Of a stretch of DNA of 64,000 nucleotides, positions 7,452 through 14,858 are shown in pieces (position 1 is the stretch's first letter; each line of letters starts with the position of its first letter). The stretch covers positions 2,108,001 to 2,172,000 of the forward strand of contig NZ_CP011853.1 in NCBI RefSeq assembly GCF_001305675.1. The letters run 5' to 3'. Under the pieces are notes generated by a model. It was not told the origin of the DNA. It ran no database searches and saw nothing but the letters and a program-made list of their open reading frames with translations. This stretch comes from Gordonia phthalatica (GTDB lineage: Bacteria; Actinomycetota; Actinomycetes; Mycobacteriales; Mycobacteriaceae). The translations under genes and the position numbers were made by a program.

Positions 7452-8305
7452 TCACACAGCGTAGACGCGGTCCACGAAGTCGAGTTGCGTGCGGACGTAC
7501 TCGGCGGCGTTCGCATGCAGCTCGATCGAGTGGCCGGCATTCAGGAAGCGCTGCACCTGCACAGTCGGGCTTGCCGTGAAGTGGCGGGCGAGGGCATCCT
7601 GAGCCGCGGCGTCGTTCTGCCAGATCTTGTCGAACTCGGCCAGGGTGAGACTGACCGGCACCGTGACGGCGGCGGCCGCGGCGGGCAGGCGGTCGGACCA
7701 GGCGACGACGTCGCGGAGTTCCGGCATCGGAATCGGGCGAAGGAGTTCTCCGTCGCGCACGACGCTGTCGGAACGCTGAGTCTCCTCCGGGCCGAGCATG
7801 ACGCCGGCATGCGCGTCGGCAGGCAGGTCGATCTCCGTCGCGTCGCCGATCATGGATCCCCACATCTCTCGCAGGCCGGGCTGCCAGAGTTCACCGAGCC
7901 CGCTGACCTCGACTCCTGCGAGGTCGGCGTTCGTCGTCGCGGCGGTCAGGATGGACAGCATCCCGCCGATGGAGTGTCCGACGAGGACGATCGGCCCGGG
8001 ATCGTCCGCCGCGATCTGATCCACGGCGGCCCCCCCAGCACCTGAGCCTGAGCGGAGAAGGAGAGGCTGTCGGCGGGCGCTCGGCTGCTGCCGTAACCCG
8101 GCCGGTCGAGAGCGACGACGGTGTATCCGCGACGAGGTGCCGTCGTGAGCAGCGAGTCGTCGTTCGCGTCGTAGTACTCCGAGTCGTAGGTTCCACCGTG
8201 GATCGCGACGATCGTTCCCCTGGGAGGAGACGTCGGCCTGACGGTACGCCCGGTCAATCGGACACCTGCGGATTCGATGGCGAGAACTGCAGAGGGGTGA
8301 GACAT
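7452..8305 (-). pseudogene. Alpha/beta hydrolase, frameshifted in a G7 homopolymer
   Basis: The N-terminal half begins MSHPSAVLAIESAG at 8305 (ATG with AAGGAC upstream) and continues with the oxyanion-hole motif AIHGGTYDS and the DRPGYGSS segment. The C-terminal half, in another frame, contains the nucleophile elbow GHSIGG, a possible acid in TLAEFD and the catalytic histidine in NAGHSIEL. The two halves meet exactly at a run of seven C on the plus strand (8030-8036); one extra base there gives a continuous 284-residue protein. It is therefore either an inactivated gene or a homopolymer sequencing error. It is the last gene of the operon that starts at the aryl-AMP ligase, 22 bases after the hydroxylase. 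A thioesterase or ring-fission product hydrolase role is possible. Confidence 0.7.
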
Positions 8306-8327
8306 GACTGGTCCTTCGGATGGGAGG

Positions 8328-9827
8328 TCAGGAGGTGAGTTGGATGCCGTCGCAGCGGTCGGCCGCGATCGCGGCCGCTCCCGCGGCACGCGCGGCGGCG
8401 GGGATCGACACGAACACGGACCGGTTCGAGGTCAGTTTGATCCGCTCGGCCAGATCGATCCGAGCGTCCACCGAGAGCACGTCGTCGGGGCCGGTCAGGT
8501 GGACGAGGTCGGTGCGCAGGTCCGCGACCGCCCGGTCTGCGGCATCGCCCCAGACGTCCGGTTCCGACCAGGTGACGAGGTCGGCGGTGCGGGTGTCGTC
8601 GAACGTCTCGGCATGGGCCAGGATCCAGTCGTCGACGAGGTGCGGGTCGGTCGGTGGTTCCGTCCCGAGCCGCTCGAGTGCGATCGCTGCGGTGTCCGGC
8701 TCGGTGGCGGCGAAGTCGGCCACCGTGAGATTGCCCGCGCGTGTCATGTACGACAGCGCGATCTGCTCGGGCCTCGCGGCGACACGCAGGGAGTAGCTCT
8801 CCCACCACCGTTGACTCCGGTACGCGAGGTGCTTGAAGCGCTCGACGGCCGGACGCCGCGCCGCCTCGTAGGCCGCGAAGGCCTCGCCGAGTCCGTCGTG
8901 CTCGCGCAGCGCCGTGGACAGAGCGATCGCGTCCTCGAGTGCGAGCTTGGTGCCGGACCCGAGCGTGTAGTGCGCGGTGTGCGCGGTGTCCCCGACGAAG
9001 ACGATGTTCCCGGTCGACCATCGCTCCAGACTGACGGTGGAGAACCGCGACCACCGGCTCCGATTCGTCAGGAGTCGGTGGTGGCCGAGGTCCTCGGCGA
9101 AGACCTCCTCCAGGAGCGCGATGCTGCGGTCGTCGTTGGCTCCTGCCGGGGTCTCGGCGTCGAAGACGTCGAGACCGGCCGCGACGAAGCTCTCGTCGTC
9201 GGTCTCGAGAAGGAAAGTGCTGTGGCTCTCGTCGTAGGGGTACGCGTGTGTCACGAAGAGTGCGTCGCCGGACCTTCGTGCCGAGAAGAACGCGTCGTGG
9301 ATCGCGACACCGAGCCCGCACCACATGTAGAGGCCCCGGCCGACGACCTCCTTGAATCCGACCTCGTCGGCGACCGCCGCTCGCGTCGCGCTCTTGACGC
9401 CGTCGGCGGCGACGATGACGTCGGCGTCCACCTCGACGGCGGTGACATGTCGTCCGTGCTCGATTCGCACGCCGACCTCCACCGCCAACTCCTCGAGGAC
9501 CTCGAGGAGCCGAGCTCGACCGATCGCGAGGTTGCGGGCGCCGTGGAGCGCGATGTCGCGGGTGGTGTCGCCGTCCACGTGTCGCAGCCGGAGGTCGTGA
9601 CCGGCCCAGCTCGCGGCTCGGATGGCTTCGGCGGCCTGTGGGTCGGCGGCGCGCACGTTCTTCATCGTCGCCTCGGTCAGCCCGACGCCGAAGCCGAAGG
9701 TGGCGGTGTCGGTCCCGTTGCGCTCGTAGACGGTGACGTCGAGCGACGGGTCGTCGCGCTTGAGGAGACGGGCGGTGAACAGGCCTGCGGGCCCGCCGCC
9801 GATGACGGCGACTGAACGATCGGTCAT
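8328..9827 (-). CDS. FAD monooxygenase, salicylyl-CoA 5-hydroxylase / 2-aminobenzoyl-CoA monooxygenase type
   Basis: A 499-residue group A flavin hydroxylase: dinucleotide motif GGGPAG (10-15), second FAD/NADPH motif ADGVKS near 140 and GDTAH at 279-283. The phrases FGFGV, VTHAYPYDESHSTF and YEAARRPAVERFKH resemble the aryl-CoA hydroxylase branch (salicylyl-CoA 5-hydroxylase SdgC, N-terminal part of 2-aminobenzoyl-CoA monooxygenase/reductase) rather than free-acid hydroxylases. It lies 33 bases downstream of an aryl-AMP ligase gene, as expected if the substrate is a CoA ester. After the hydroxylase core (to about 375) there is a C-terminal extension of about 120 residues; it does not look like the Old Yellow Enzyme domain of the aminobenzoyl-CoA enzyme and I cannot assign it. 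The exact aromatic substrate is unknown. Confidence 0.78.
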   Translation of the reverse strand: MTDRSVAVIGGGPAGLFTARLLKRDDPSLDVTVYERNGTDTATFGFGVGLTEATMKNVRAADPQAAEAIRAASWAGHDLRLRHVDGDTTRDIALHGARNLAIGRARLLEVLEELAVEVGVRIEHGRHVTAVEVDADVIVAADGVKSATRAAVADEVGFKEVVGRGLYMWCGLGVAIHDAFFSARRSGDALFVTHAYPYDESHSTFLLETDDESFVAAGLDVFDAETPAGANDDRSIALLEEVFAEDLGHHRLLTNRSRWSRFSTVSLERWSTGNIVFVGDTAHTAHYTLGSGTKLALEDAIALSTALREHDGLGEAFAAYEAARRPAVERFKHLAYRSQRWWESYSLRVAARPEQIALSYMTRAGNLTVADFAATEPDTAAIALERLGTEPPTDPHLVDDWILAHAETFDDTRTADLVTWSEPDVWGDAADRAVADLRTDLVHLTGPDDVLSVDARIDLAERIKLTSNRSVFVSIPAAARAAGAAAIAADRCDGIQLTS

Positions 9828-9860
9828 GGGAGGTCCTCTCCGAATAGAGATGTTGTCGAC

Positions 9861-11534
9861 TCAGGCGAGCCGGGCGGATTCGTTGTCGAGGAGGCGCGCG
9901 ACCTCGTCGCGCAGGTCTTTGCGGGACAGCTTGCCGACGTTCGAGAGCGGCAGTTGGTCGCGCACCTCGACGCGTTCGGGGAACTTGTACTTCGCGAGGC
10001 CGTGAGCCGCCAGATGTGCGCCCAGCGTCTCGACCGTCAGGGGGTCGGTGCCGTCGCGCATCACGACGAAGGCGCAGGCCCGTTCGCCGAGGACGGGATC
10101 GGGCATCGCGACGACGGCTGCGGTCTCCACGTCCGGATTGCGGAGGATCAGCTCTTCCACCTCCTCGGCGTGGATCTTCTCGACACCCCGATTGATCACG
10201 TCCTTGATTCGTCCGTCGACGGAGAAGTAGTCGACGCCGTCGATGTGATGGCGCCGTCCGAGGTCGCCGCTGCGGTAGAAGCCGTCGGCGGAGAAGGCGG
10301 ACGCATTGTGCTCGGCCGCCCGGTAGTACCCGCGGATCGTGTACGGACCGCGCATCCAGAGTTCGCCGAGCTCACCGGCCGGCACATCGTGTCCGGTCAA
10401 CGGGTCGACGACGCGCGCCTCGTCGAGGGGCGAGATCGGGGCGCCGACGGTGTCGAGGAGGACGCTGTCCGGGGCGTTCTCCGGGGTCACGTAGAACATG
10501 CCCTCGGCCATGCCGAACATCTGTCGCAGCGGTAGGCGGAGTTCATCGCGCAACCGATGGGCGACCTCCAGGGGAAGCTTCTGGCCACCGACGATGTACT
10601 GCGTGATAGAGGACAGGTCGGTGCTCGCGGTCCGCGGATGGTCAAGCATCCTGATGGCCACCGCCGGTGGAACCAGCGGGAGGCTGGTGGGGTGTTCGGC
10701 GGTGATCAGATCCAGGAGTCCGTCGATCTTCGCGTCGGGCGCGAGCACCGTCGTGGCACCGCTGAGGATGGCGGGTTGCAGCGCGAGGGCGATTCCGGCG
10801 TTGTGCATGAGCGGCAGGGGATAGAGAACCGTCGTGTCGGTCGTCCACTCGAGTGCGCGCGCCCACTCGCGCGAGTTGTAGGCGTACTCCTCGTGAAGTC
10901 GGGGGGCGACCTTCGGAAGGCCGGTGGTCCCGCCGGACAACTGGAAGACGGCGACATCGGTCAGCGCCTGCGCCACCGGTGCCGGGGTCCTTCCGCGACC
11001 CGATTCGAGGAGGTCCTCGTAGGCGACCGCACCGTCGAACGGGGTCGCGCGCGTGACGATCGCGATCTCGAGGGCGCCGTCGGCGATCAGGGACCGCGCG
11101 ATGTCGAGGAGTCGTCCGCCGTCGAAGTCGCCCTGCGTGATGAGACCGCGCGCATTCACGTGAGCGGCGAGGAGGCCGATCTCGCGGGCGCCGTGCTGTG
11201 CGAGGGTGCAGACGGGGACCAGCCCGGCGCGGAGTGCGCCCAGGTAGACGACGACCGTCTCCGCGGTGTTTCCGAGTTGGAACATCACGCGATCGCCCGG
11301 TGCGAGATCGGTGCCCGCGATCACGCCGGCTGCGAAGGCGTCGACTTCGGCCGACAGCTCGGCGTACGTCCACCTGACCTCGGGGGTGACGAGGGCCGTT
11401 TCGGCAGCGAAGTCGTTGCAGGCAGCGGTCAGTTCGTCGGAGAGACTGCGCTCGCGCCACAGGCCCTCCGACCGATAGCGAACGATCATCTCGTCCGGGT
11501 ACGCAACAACGTGGTCCACATCACGATTCGACAT
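9861..11534 (-). CDS. Aryl-AMP/CoA ligase of the salicylate / 2,3-dihydroxybenzoate adenylation type
   Basis: A 557-residue ANL-superfamily enzyme that activates an aromatic carboxylic acid with ATP and probably transfers it to CoA. The P-loop-like LSGGTTGLPK, the A5 motif FGMAEG, A7 YRSGDLG, A8 GRIKDVINRGVEKI and the catalytic lysine in NVGKLSRKDL are present. The HRGHE-like LAQHGAREI and the SGGTTG-PK-RLHEEYAYN region resemble EntE/SdgA-type salicylate or dihydroxybenzoate ligases. ATG at 11534 is chosen because a promoter (TTGACT, 17 bp, TACTTT) ends 7 bases upstream, implying a leaderless mRNA; earlier starts would include the promoter. It heads the operon to 7452. With no siderophore genes nearby, catabolism is more likely than siderophore assembly. 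Confidence 0.8.
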   Translation of the reverse strand: MSNRDVDHVVAYPDEMIVRYRSEGLWRERSLSDELTAACNDFAAETALVTPEVRWTYAELSAEVDAFAAGVIAGTDLAPGDRVMFQLGNTAETVVVYLGALRAGLVPVCTLAQHGAREIGLLAAHVNARGLITQGDFDGGRLLDIARSLIADGALEIAIVTRATPFDGAVAYEDLLESGRGRTPAPVAQALTDVAVFQLSGGTTGLPKVAPRLHEEYAYNSREWARALEWTTDTTVLYPLPLMHNAGIALALQPAILSGATTVLAPDAKIDGLLDLITAEHPTSLPLVPPAVAIRMLDHPRTASTDLSSITQYIVGGQKLPLEVAHRLRDELRLPLRQMFGMAEGMFYVTPENAPDSVLLDTVGAPISPLDEARVVDPLTGHDVPAGELGELWMRGPYTIRGYYRAAEHNASAFSADGFYRSGDLGRRHHIDGVDYFSVDGRIKDVINRGVEKIHAEEVEELILRNPDVETAAVVAMPDPVLGERACAFVVMRDGTDPLTVETLGAHLAAHGLAKYKFPERVEVRDQLPLSNVGKLSRKDLRDEVARLLDNESARLA

Positions 11535-11541
11535 AACTGTG

Positions 11542-11570
11542 AAAGTACTGACGTTCATGTCGAAAGTCAA
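11542..11570 (-). promoter_or_regulatory. Promoter of the aryl-AMP ligase operon
   Basis: On the minus strand TTGACT (11570-11565), a 17-bp spacer and TACTTT (11547-11542) precede the ATG at 11534 by 7 bases. The plus-strand sequence at 11530-11545 is a weak match (11 of 16, counting purine/pyrimidine positions) to the operator-like element found at 4300-4315 and 13936-13951, and would overlap the start of transcription. Confidence 0.5.
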
Positions 11571-11590
11571 TCGCCGGCGTCGAAATAACG

Positions 11591-11629
11591 CAAGAGACGC
11601 CAGGTGACGAGGTCACCTGGCGTCTCTTG
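11591..11629 (-). terminator. Perfect 18-bp hairpin terminator after the TetR gene
   Basis: CAAGAGACGCCAGGTGAC (11591-11608) and its exact complement (11612-11629) are separated by GAG. It starts 15 bases past the stop of the regulator gene and lies before the promoter of the next minus-strand operon, so it insulates the regulator transcript from the ligase operon. Confidence 0.85.
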
Positions 11630-11644
11630 TTCGGGTGGATTCGG

Positions 11645-12349
11645 TCAGTCCGGCGTGCGGTCGACGAAGAGTGAGAGTCGGTCGACGTCCTCTCGGAGAA
11701 GGTCGAGTGCGCCCTGCAGTGAGTCGGCACCCTCGGCTCGCTCGCTCAGCACCCCGTCGAGAGCGATGGCCGCGAGTGCGTCGGCGGCCTGCTGCGGTGT
11801 CAGGTCGCCCACCTGGTCCGGCCGATACCAGAACGCCATCCAGTTGGTCGCGCCGAGCAGTGCGAATGCCGTGAGCCTGGTGTCGACGGGACGCGTCCCG
11901 CCTTCGGCCTTGGCCTGATCGACGAGCGAGATCATCGCGTCGAGCGTCGATCGGCGCGCTGCGCGATGCTGTTTCGCGATCGGCTCCGGAAAGGCGTCCT
12001 CGCTCGTCACGAGGAGACGGAATCGTCGCGGGTGCTCGGCGATCCGTCTCGCCATCGATGCGACGCCCTCCCGGAGGCGGTCGGCGGCCGGCCGGTCCGC
12101 CTGTGCCGCGAGCTCGGTGAGTCGCTCCGCCGTCTCCATCGTGAAGCCGCGGACCAGATGCTCGAGCAGCTCGTCCTTGCCCTTGACGTAGTGGTAGACG
12201 CCGGTGCGGGTGAGGCCGACGGCCTCGGCCAACTCGCTGAGCGAGGTGCCCGCCACGCCCTGTCGAGCGAACAGCGTCTCGGCGGCGTCGAGCAACTGCT
12301 CGAGAATCAGGTCGTGGCGACCGGAGGTTCGGATCGTCGGCTTCGGCAT
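11645..12349 (-). CDS. TetR-family transcriptional regulator
   Basis: A 234-residue DNA-binding repressor. The N-terminal helix-turn-helix (about 14-60) shows the family pattern AAETLFARQGVAGTSLSELA and VGLTRTGVYHYVKGKDELL; the remainder is a helical ligand-binding domain. It follows the aldehyde dehydrogenase gene by 31 bases and is probably co-transcribed with it. The likely targets are the promoters at 4291-4319 and 13920-13994, which share an operator-like element. The inducer would then be a pathway acid or CoA ester. ATG at 12349 gives a normal N-terminal arm; an upstream start would run into the dehydrogenase gene. Confidence 0.85.
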   Translation of the reverse strand: MPKPTIRTSGRHDLILEQLLDAAETLFARQGVAGTSLSELAEAVGLTRTGVYHYVKGKDELLEHLVRGFTMETAERLTELAAQADRPAADRLREGVASMARRIAEHPRRFRLLVTSEDAFPEPIAKQHRAARRSTLDAMISLVDQAKAEGGTRPVDTRLTAFALLGATNWMAFWYRPDQVGDLTPQQAADALAAIALDGVLSERAEGADSLQGALDLLREDVDRLSLFVDRTPD

Positions 12350-12380
12350 ACGTGCCAGCGTATTACCCCTTCGGGGACGA

Positions 12381-13856
12381 TCAGGCTCGGGGAGGAGCCA
12401 CCTGCGCATACAGCTTGGTGTCCTGGAACTCGGCGATCGCGGTCGGGCCGCACAGCAGACCGTATCCGCTCTGCTTCAGACCGCCTTCCTCGAACGCCTC
12501 GTGAATCACTCCCCAGCAGTTCGTCCAGACGAAGCCTGCCCGCATGTTGCGTGTCACGCGCCGAGCCTTCCATTCATCGGTGGTGAACACCGCCGCGCCG
12601 AGGCCGAAGGAGGTTCCGTTGGCCATCCGCACGGCGTCGTCCTCGTCGTCGAAGACCTCGAAGGTCTGGACGGGCCCGAACAGCTCGTCCTGCACGATGG
12701 GGACGTCCAGGCGATCGACCTCGAGCAGTGCGGGCTTGAAGTATGCGCCTCCCGGGCGATCGTCGTCGACGACGACGCCTCCCCGAACGAGTGGGGTCGC
12801 GTAGCTCGTCGCGGCGGACTCGACGATGGCGTCGACCCGAGCCGCGCTCGCCGCGTCGATCAGCGGCCCGAGGTCGTATCCGTCGCTCTCGCTGGGGCCG
12901 GGGTTCAGGCCTGCGATGGCCTCGGTGATCATCGGGCGCAGCTTGTCTGCGATGGACCGCTGCACCAGGAGTCGGGAGCCGGTCAGACAGAACTGGCCGT
13001 TCATCAGACAGGTCGCGGCGACGATGTTCTGCATGGCGACGTCGAGGTCGGCGTCGTCGAAGATCACCAGCGGCGTCTTGCCTCCCAGTTCGAGGCTGAG
13101 TCGCTTGAGGGTGGCGGCGCCGGCGGTCGCGATGGCCCGACCGACGTGCGTGCTCCCGGTGTAGCTGATCATGTCGACGTCGCCGGACTCGACCAGTGCG
13201 GGCGACACCTCGTTTCCGCCTTCGGTGAGGATGCTGATGACACCCGAAGGGATCGATGTCGTCTCCGCGATGATCTCGGCGACGAGGGAGTTGGTCAATG
13301 CGGTCTGACCGGGCATCTTGACGACCATCGTGCAGCCCGCCGCGAGGGCCGGTCCGATCGATCGCATCGAGAGGATCACGGGGGAGTTCCACGGCGTGAT
13401 GATTCCGATGACGCCCATGGCTTCGCGGCCGGTCTGGAAGTAGACGCCCGGGCTGACCTCGGAACTGCGACCTCCGTCGAGGATGAGTGCCGAGGCCGAC
13501 GCGTATCGCAGCCAGTCGACGGTGGTGGAGACCTCCCATGTGGTCTCGGGCAGACGCTTGCCGTTCTCACGCGACAGCATCAGGGCCACTTCGCCGATGC
13601 GCGCCTCGAGACGATCTGCGAGTTCGCTGATCGCTCGTGAACGTCGTCGTGGGTCGCGCGACCAGTCGGTCTCGTCGAAGGTCTGCCGTGCTGCGGCGAT
13701 CGCCGCCAGCGCTTCCGTTCGACCGGCGCTGGCATAGGTTCCGAGCACCCTTCCGGTCGATGGACTCACGGACTCGAGGAGTTCGCCGTCCTCGTTCCAC
13801 GAGCCTGCGAGAAAGTTGCGACCGCGGGTCACGGTGCGGTCAGGGGCGATGGTCAT
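12381..13856 (-). CDS. Aldehyde dehydrogenase (NAD(P)+-dependent)
   Basis: A 491-residue ALDH-superfamily protein oxidising an aldehyde to its acid. Seen are the catalytic cysteine in NGQFCLTGSR, the general base in LELGGKTPLV, the Asn of TPWNSPV and the cofactor motif TGSTHVGRAI. ATG at 13856 gives the usual N-terminus; an ORF extending to 14045 would cross the promoter. It is divergent from the SDR gene and shares its regulatory region. Together they could oxidise an alcohol through an aldehyde to the acid used by the aryl-AMP ligase, for example salicyl alcohol to salicylate; the substrate is inferred from context only. Confidence 0.85.
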   Translation of the reverse strand: MTIAPDRTVTRGRNFLAGSWNEDGELLESVSPSTGRVLGTYASAGRTEALAAIAAARQTFDETDWSRDPRRRSRAISELADRLEARIGEVALMLSRENGKRLPETTWEVSTTVDWLRYASASALILDGGRSSEVSPGVYFQTGREAMGVIGIITPWNSPVILSMRSIGPALAAGCTMVVKMPGQTALTNSLVAEIIAETTSIPSGVISILTEGGNEVSPALVESGDVDMISYTGSTHVGRAIATAGAATLKRLSLELGGKTPLVIFDDADLDVAMQNIVAATCLMNGQFCLTGSRLLVQRSIADKLRPMITEAIAGLNPGPSESDGYDLGPLIDAASAARVDAIVESAATSYATPLVRGGVVVDDDRPGGAYFKPALLEVDRLDVPIVQDELFGPVQTFEVFDDEDDAVRMANGTSFGLGAAVFTTDEWKARRVTRNMRAGFVWTNCWGVIHEAFEEGGLKQSGYGLLCGPTAIAEFQDTKLYAQVAPPRA

Positions 13857-13919
13857 GATGACGTGCCTTTCGCTGCGACATTCAGGACGGCATGTGAGGT
13901 ATGACACATGCACAAGGCG

Positions 13920-13949
13920 AGTATCAACAATGTTCGACACTATTGTCAA
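13920..13949 (-). promoter_or_regulatory. Aldehyde dehydrogenase / TetR promoter
   Basis: Minus strand: consensus -35 TTGACA (13949-13944), 18-bp spacer, -10 GATACT (13925-13920). The -35 box is embedded in the palindrome at 13939-13953, so a protein bound there would block this promoter. Confidence 0.5.
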
Positions 13950-13953
13950 TAGT
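13936..13953. promoter_or_regulatory. Operator candidate in the divergent region
   Basis: ACTATTGTCAATAGT (13939-13953) is a perfect 15-bp palindrome. GTTCGAC repeats directly at 13932-13938 and 13952-13958, two helical turns apart. The segment 13936-13951 is shared (13/16) with the promoter at 4291-4319. TetR-family operators are typically short palindromes like this one. Confidence 0.5.
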
Positions 13954-13965
13954 TCGACTATTACG

Positions 13966-13994
13966 TTGATAGCGGCTGACACTTTTCTTATAGT
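13966..13994 (+). promoter_or_regulatory. SDR gene promoter
   Basis: TTGATA (13966-13971), 17-bp spacer and TATAGT (13989-13994) form a near-consensus promoter about 70 bases upstream of the SDR start, just beyond the operator palindrome. Confidence 0.5.
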
Positions 13995-14063
13995 CGGTGA
14001 CACCGCACCGACGCCGCGCGCCGCCGTCGGCTCAGGCGTCCTCACCGAGACGGAGAACCAGAC

Positions 14064-14813
14064 ATGTCGACATCAAGCCACGCAAACCGCATCGCCGTCG
14101 TCACGGGCGCCGGGCAGGGCTTCGGGCGAGCCATCGCCGTTGAGCTCGCAGCTCGGGGCGCCGACGTTGCAGTACTCGACCTGAACGACGCGCCGGAGAC
14201 CGTCGCCGAGATCGAGTCGCACGGCAGGAGGGGGATCTCGGTCAAGGTCGATGTGTCCGATCCCGATCGCGTCGCCGACGCCGCGCGGACCGTCGTCGAG
14301 AAGATCGGCGACCCGGATATTCTCGTCAACAACGCAGGCGTCTATCCGTTCCGCGACTTCTTCGACCTGGACTACGACTACTGGCGCAGGATCCTCGCGG
14401 TGAACTTGGATTCCCAGTTCCTGATGGCACAGGCGTTCGCACCGGCGATGCGCGACGCGGGCTGGGGTCGGATCGTCAACCTCGCGTCGAACTCACTCGG
14501 TCTCGCCGTGCCGGCGCTCGCCCACTACATGGCGAGCAAGGGCGGCACGATCGGGTTGACCCGTGGACTGGCGACCGACCTGGCGCCCTACGGGATCACC
14601 GTCAACGCGGTCGCACCGACCGCGTCGCGGACACCGGGCGGCGAGGCGAACATCTCCGCCGAGGTGCTCGACGGCGTCGCAGCGATGCAGGCGATCAAAC
14701 GAGGTGGTCGTGCCGAGGACATCGTGGGCACGGTGTGCTTCCTGACCAGTGACGACAGTGCTTTCGTCACCGGCCAGACGATCATGGCGGACGGTGGCCT
14801 GGTCCGTCTGTGA
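14064..14813 (+). CDS. Short-chain dehydrogenase/reductase
   Basis: A 249-residue classical SDR with Rossmann motif TGAGQGFG (14-21), NNAG at 89-92 and the catalytic Ser142/Ser144, Tyr155 and Lys159 (YMASK). It uses NAD(P)H to interconvert an alcohol and a ketone or aldehyde. Aspartate at the end of strand 2 (VAVLDLND) favours NAD(H) over NADP(H). It is transcribed divergently from the aldehyde dehydrogenase and shares the operator region, so it is probably the oxidative partner in the same pathway, feeding an aldehyde to it or acting on a dihydrodiol intermediate. Confidence 0.85.
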   Translation: MSTSSHANRIAVVTGAGQGFGRAIAVELAARGADVAVLDLNDAPETVAEIESHGRRGISVKVDVSDPDRVADAARTVVEKIGDPDILVNNAGVYPFRDFFDLDYDYWRRILAVNLDSQFLMAQAFAPAMRDAGWGRIVNLASNSLGLAVPALAHYMASKGGTIGLTRGLATDLAPYGITVNAVAPTASRTPGGEANISAEVLDGVAAMQAIKRGGRAEDIVGTVCFLTSDDSAFVTGQTIMADGGLVRL

Positions 14814-14858
14814 CCGAGGGGCGCGGGGCTGTCGCACCCGACGACTAACCTGGAAACC

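Noticed and set aside
8025..8040. Programmed ribosomal frameshift at the G7 run
   Set aside because: A run of seven G at this point could slip, but no downstream pseudoknot or family precedent supports programmed shifting. Mutation or sequencing error is simpler.
9861..11534. Siderophore (EntE/MbtA) adenylation enzyme
   Set aside because: Sequence is close to that group, but there are no carrier protein, NRPS or isochorismate synthase genes nearby, and the next gene is an aryl-CoA-type hydroxylase.
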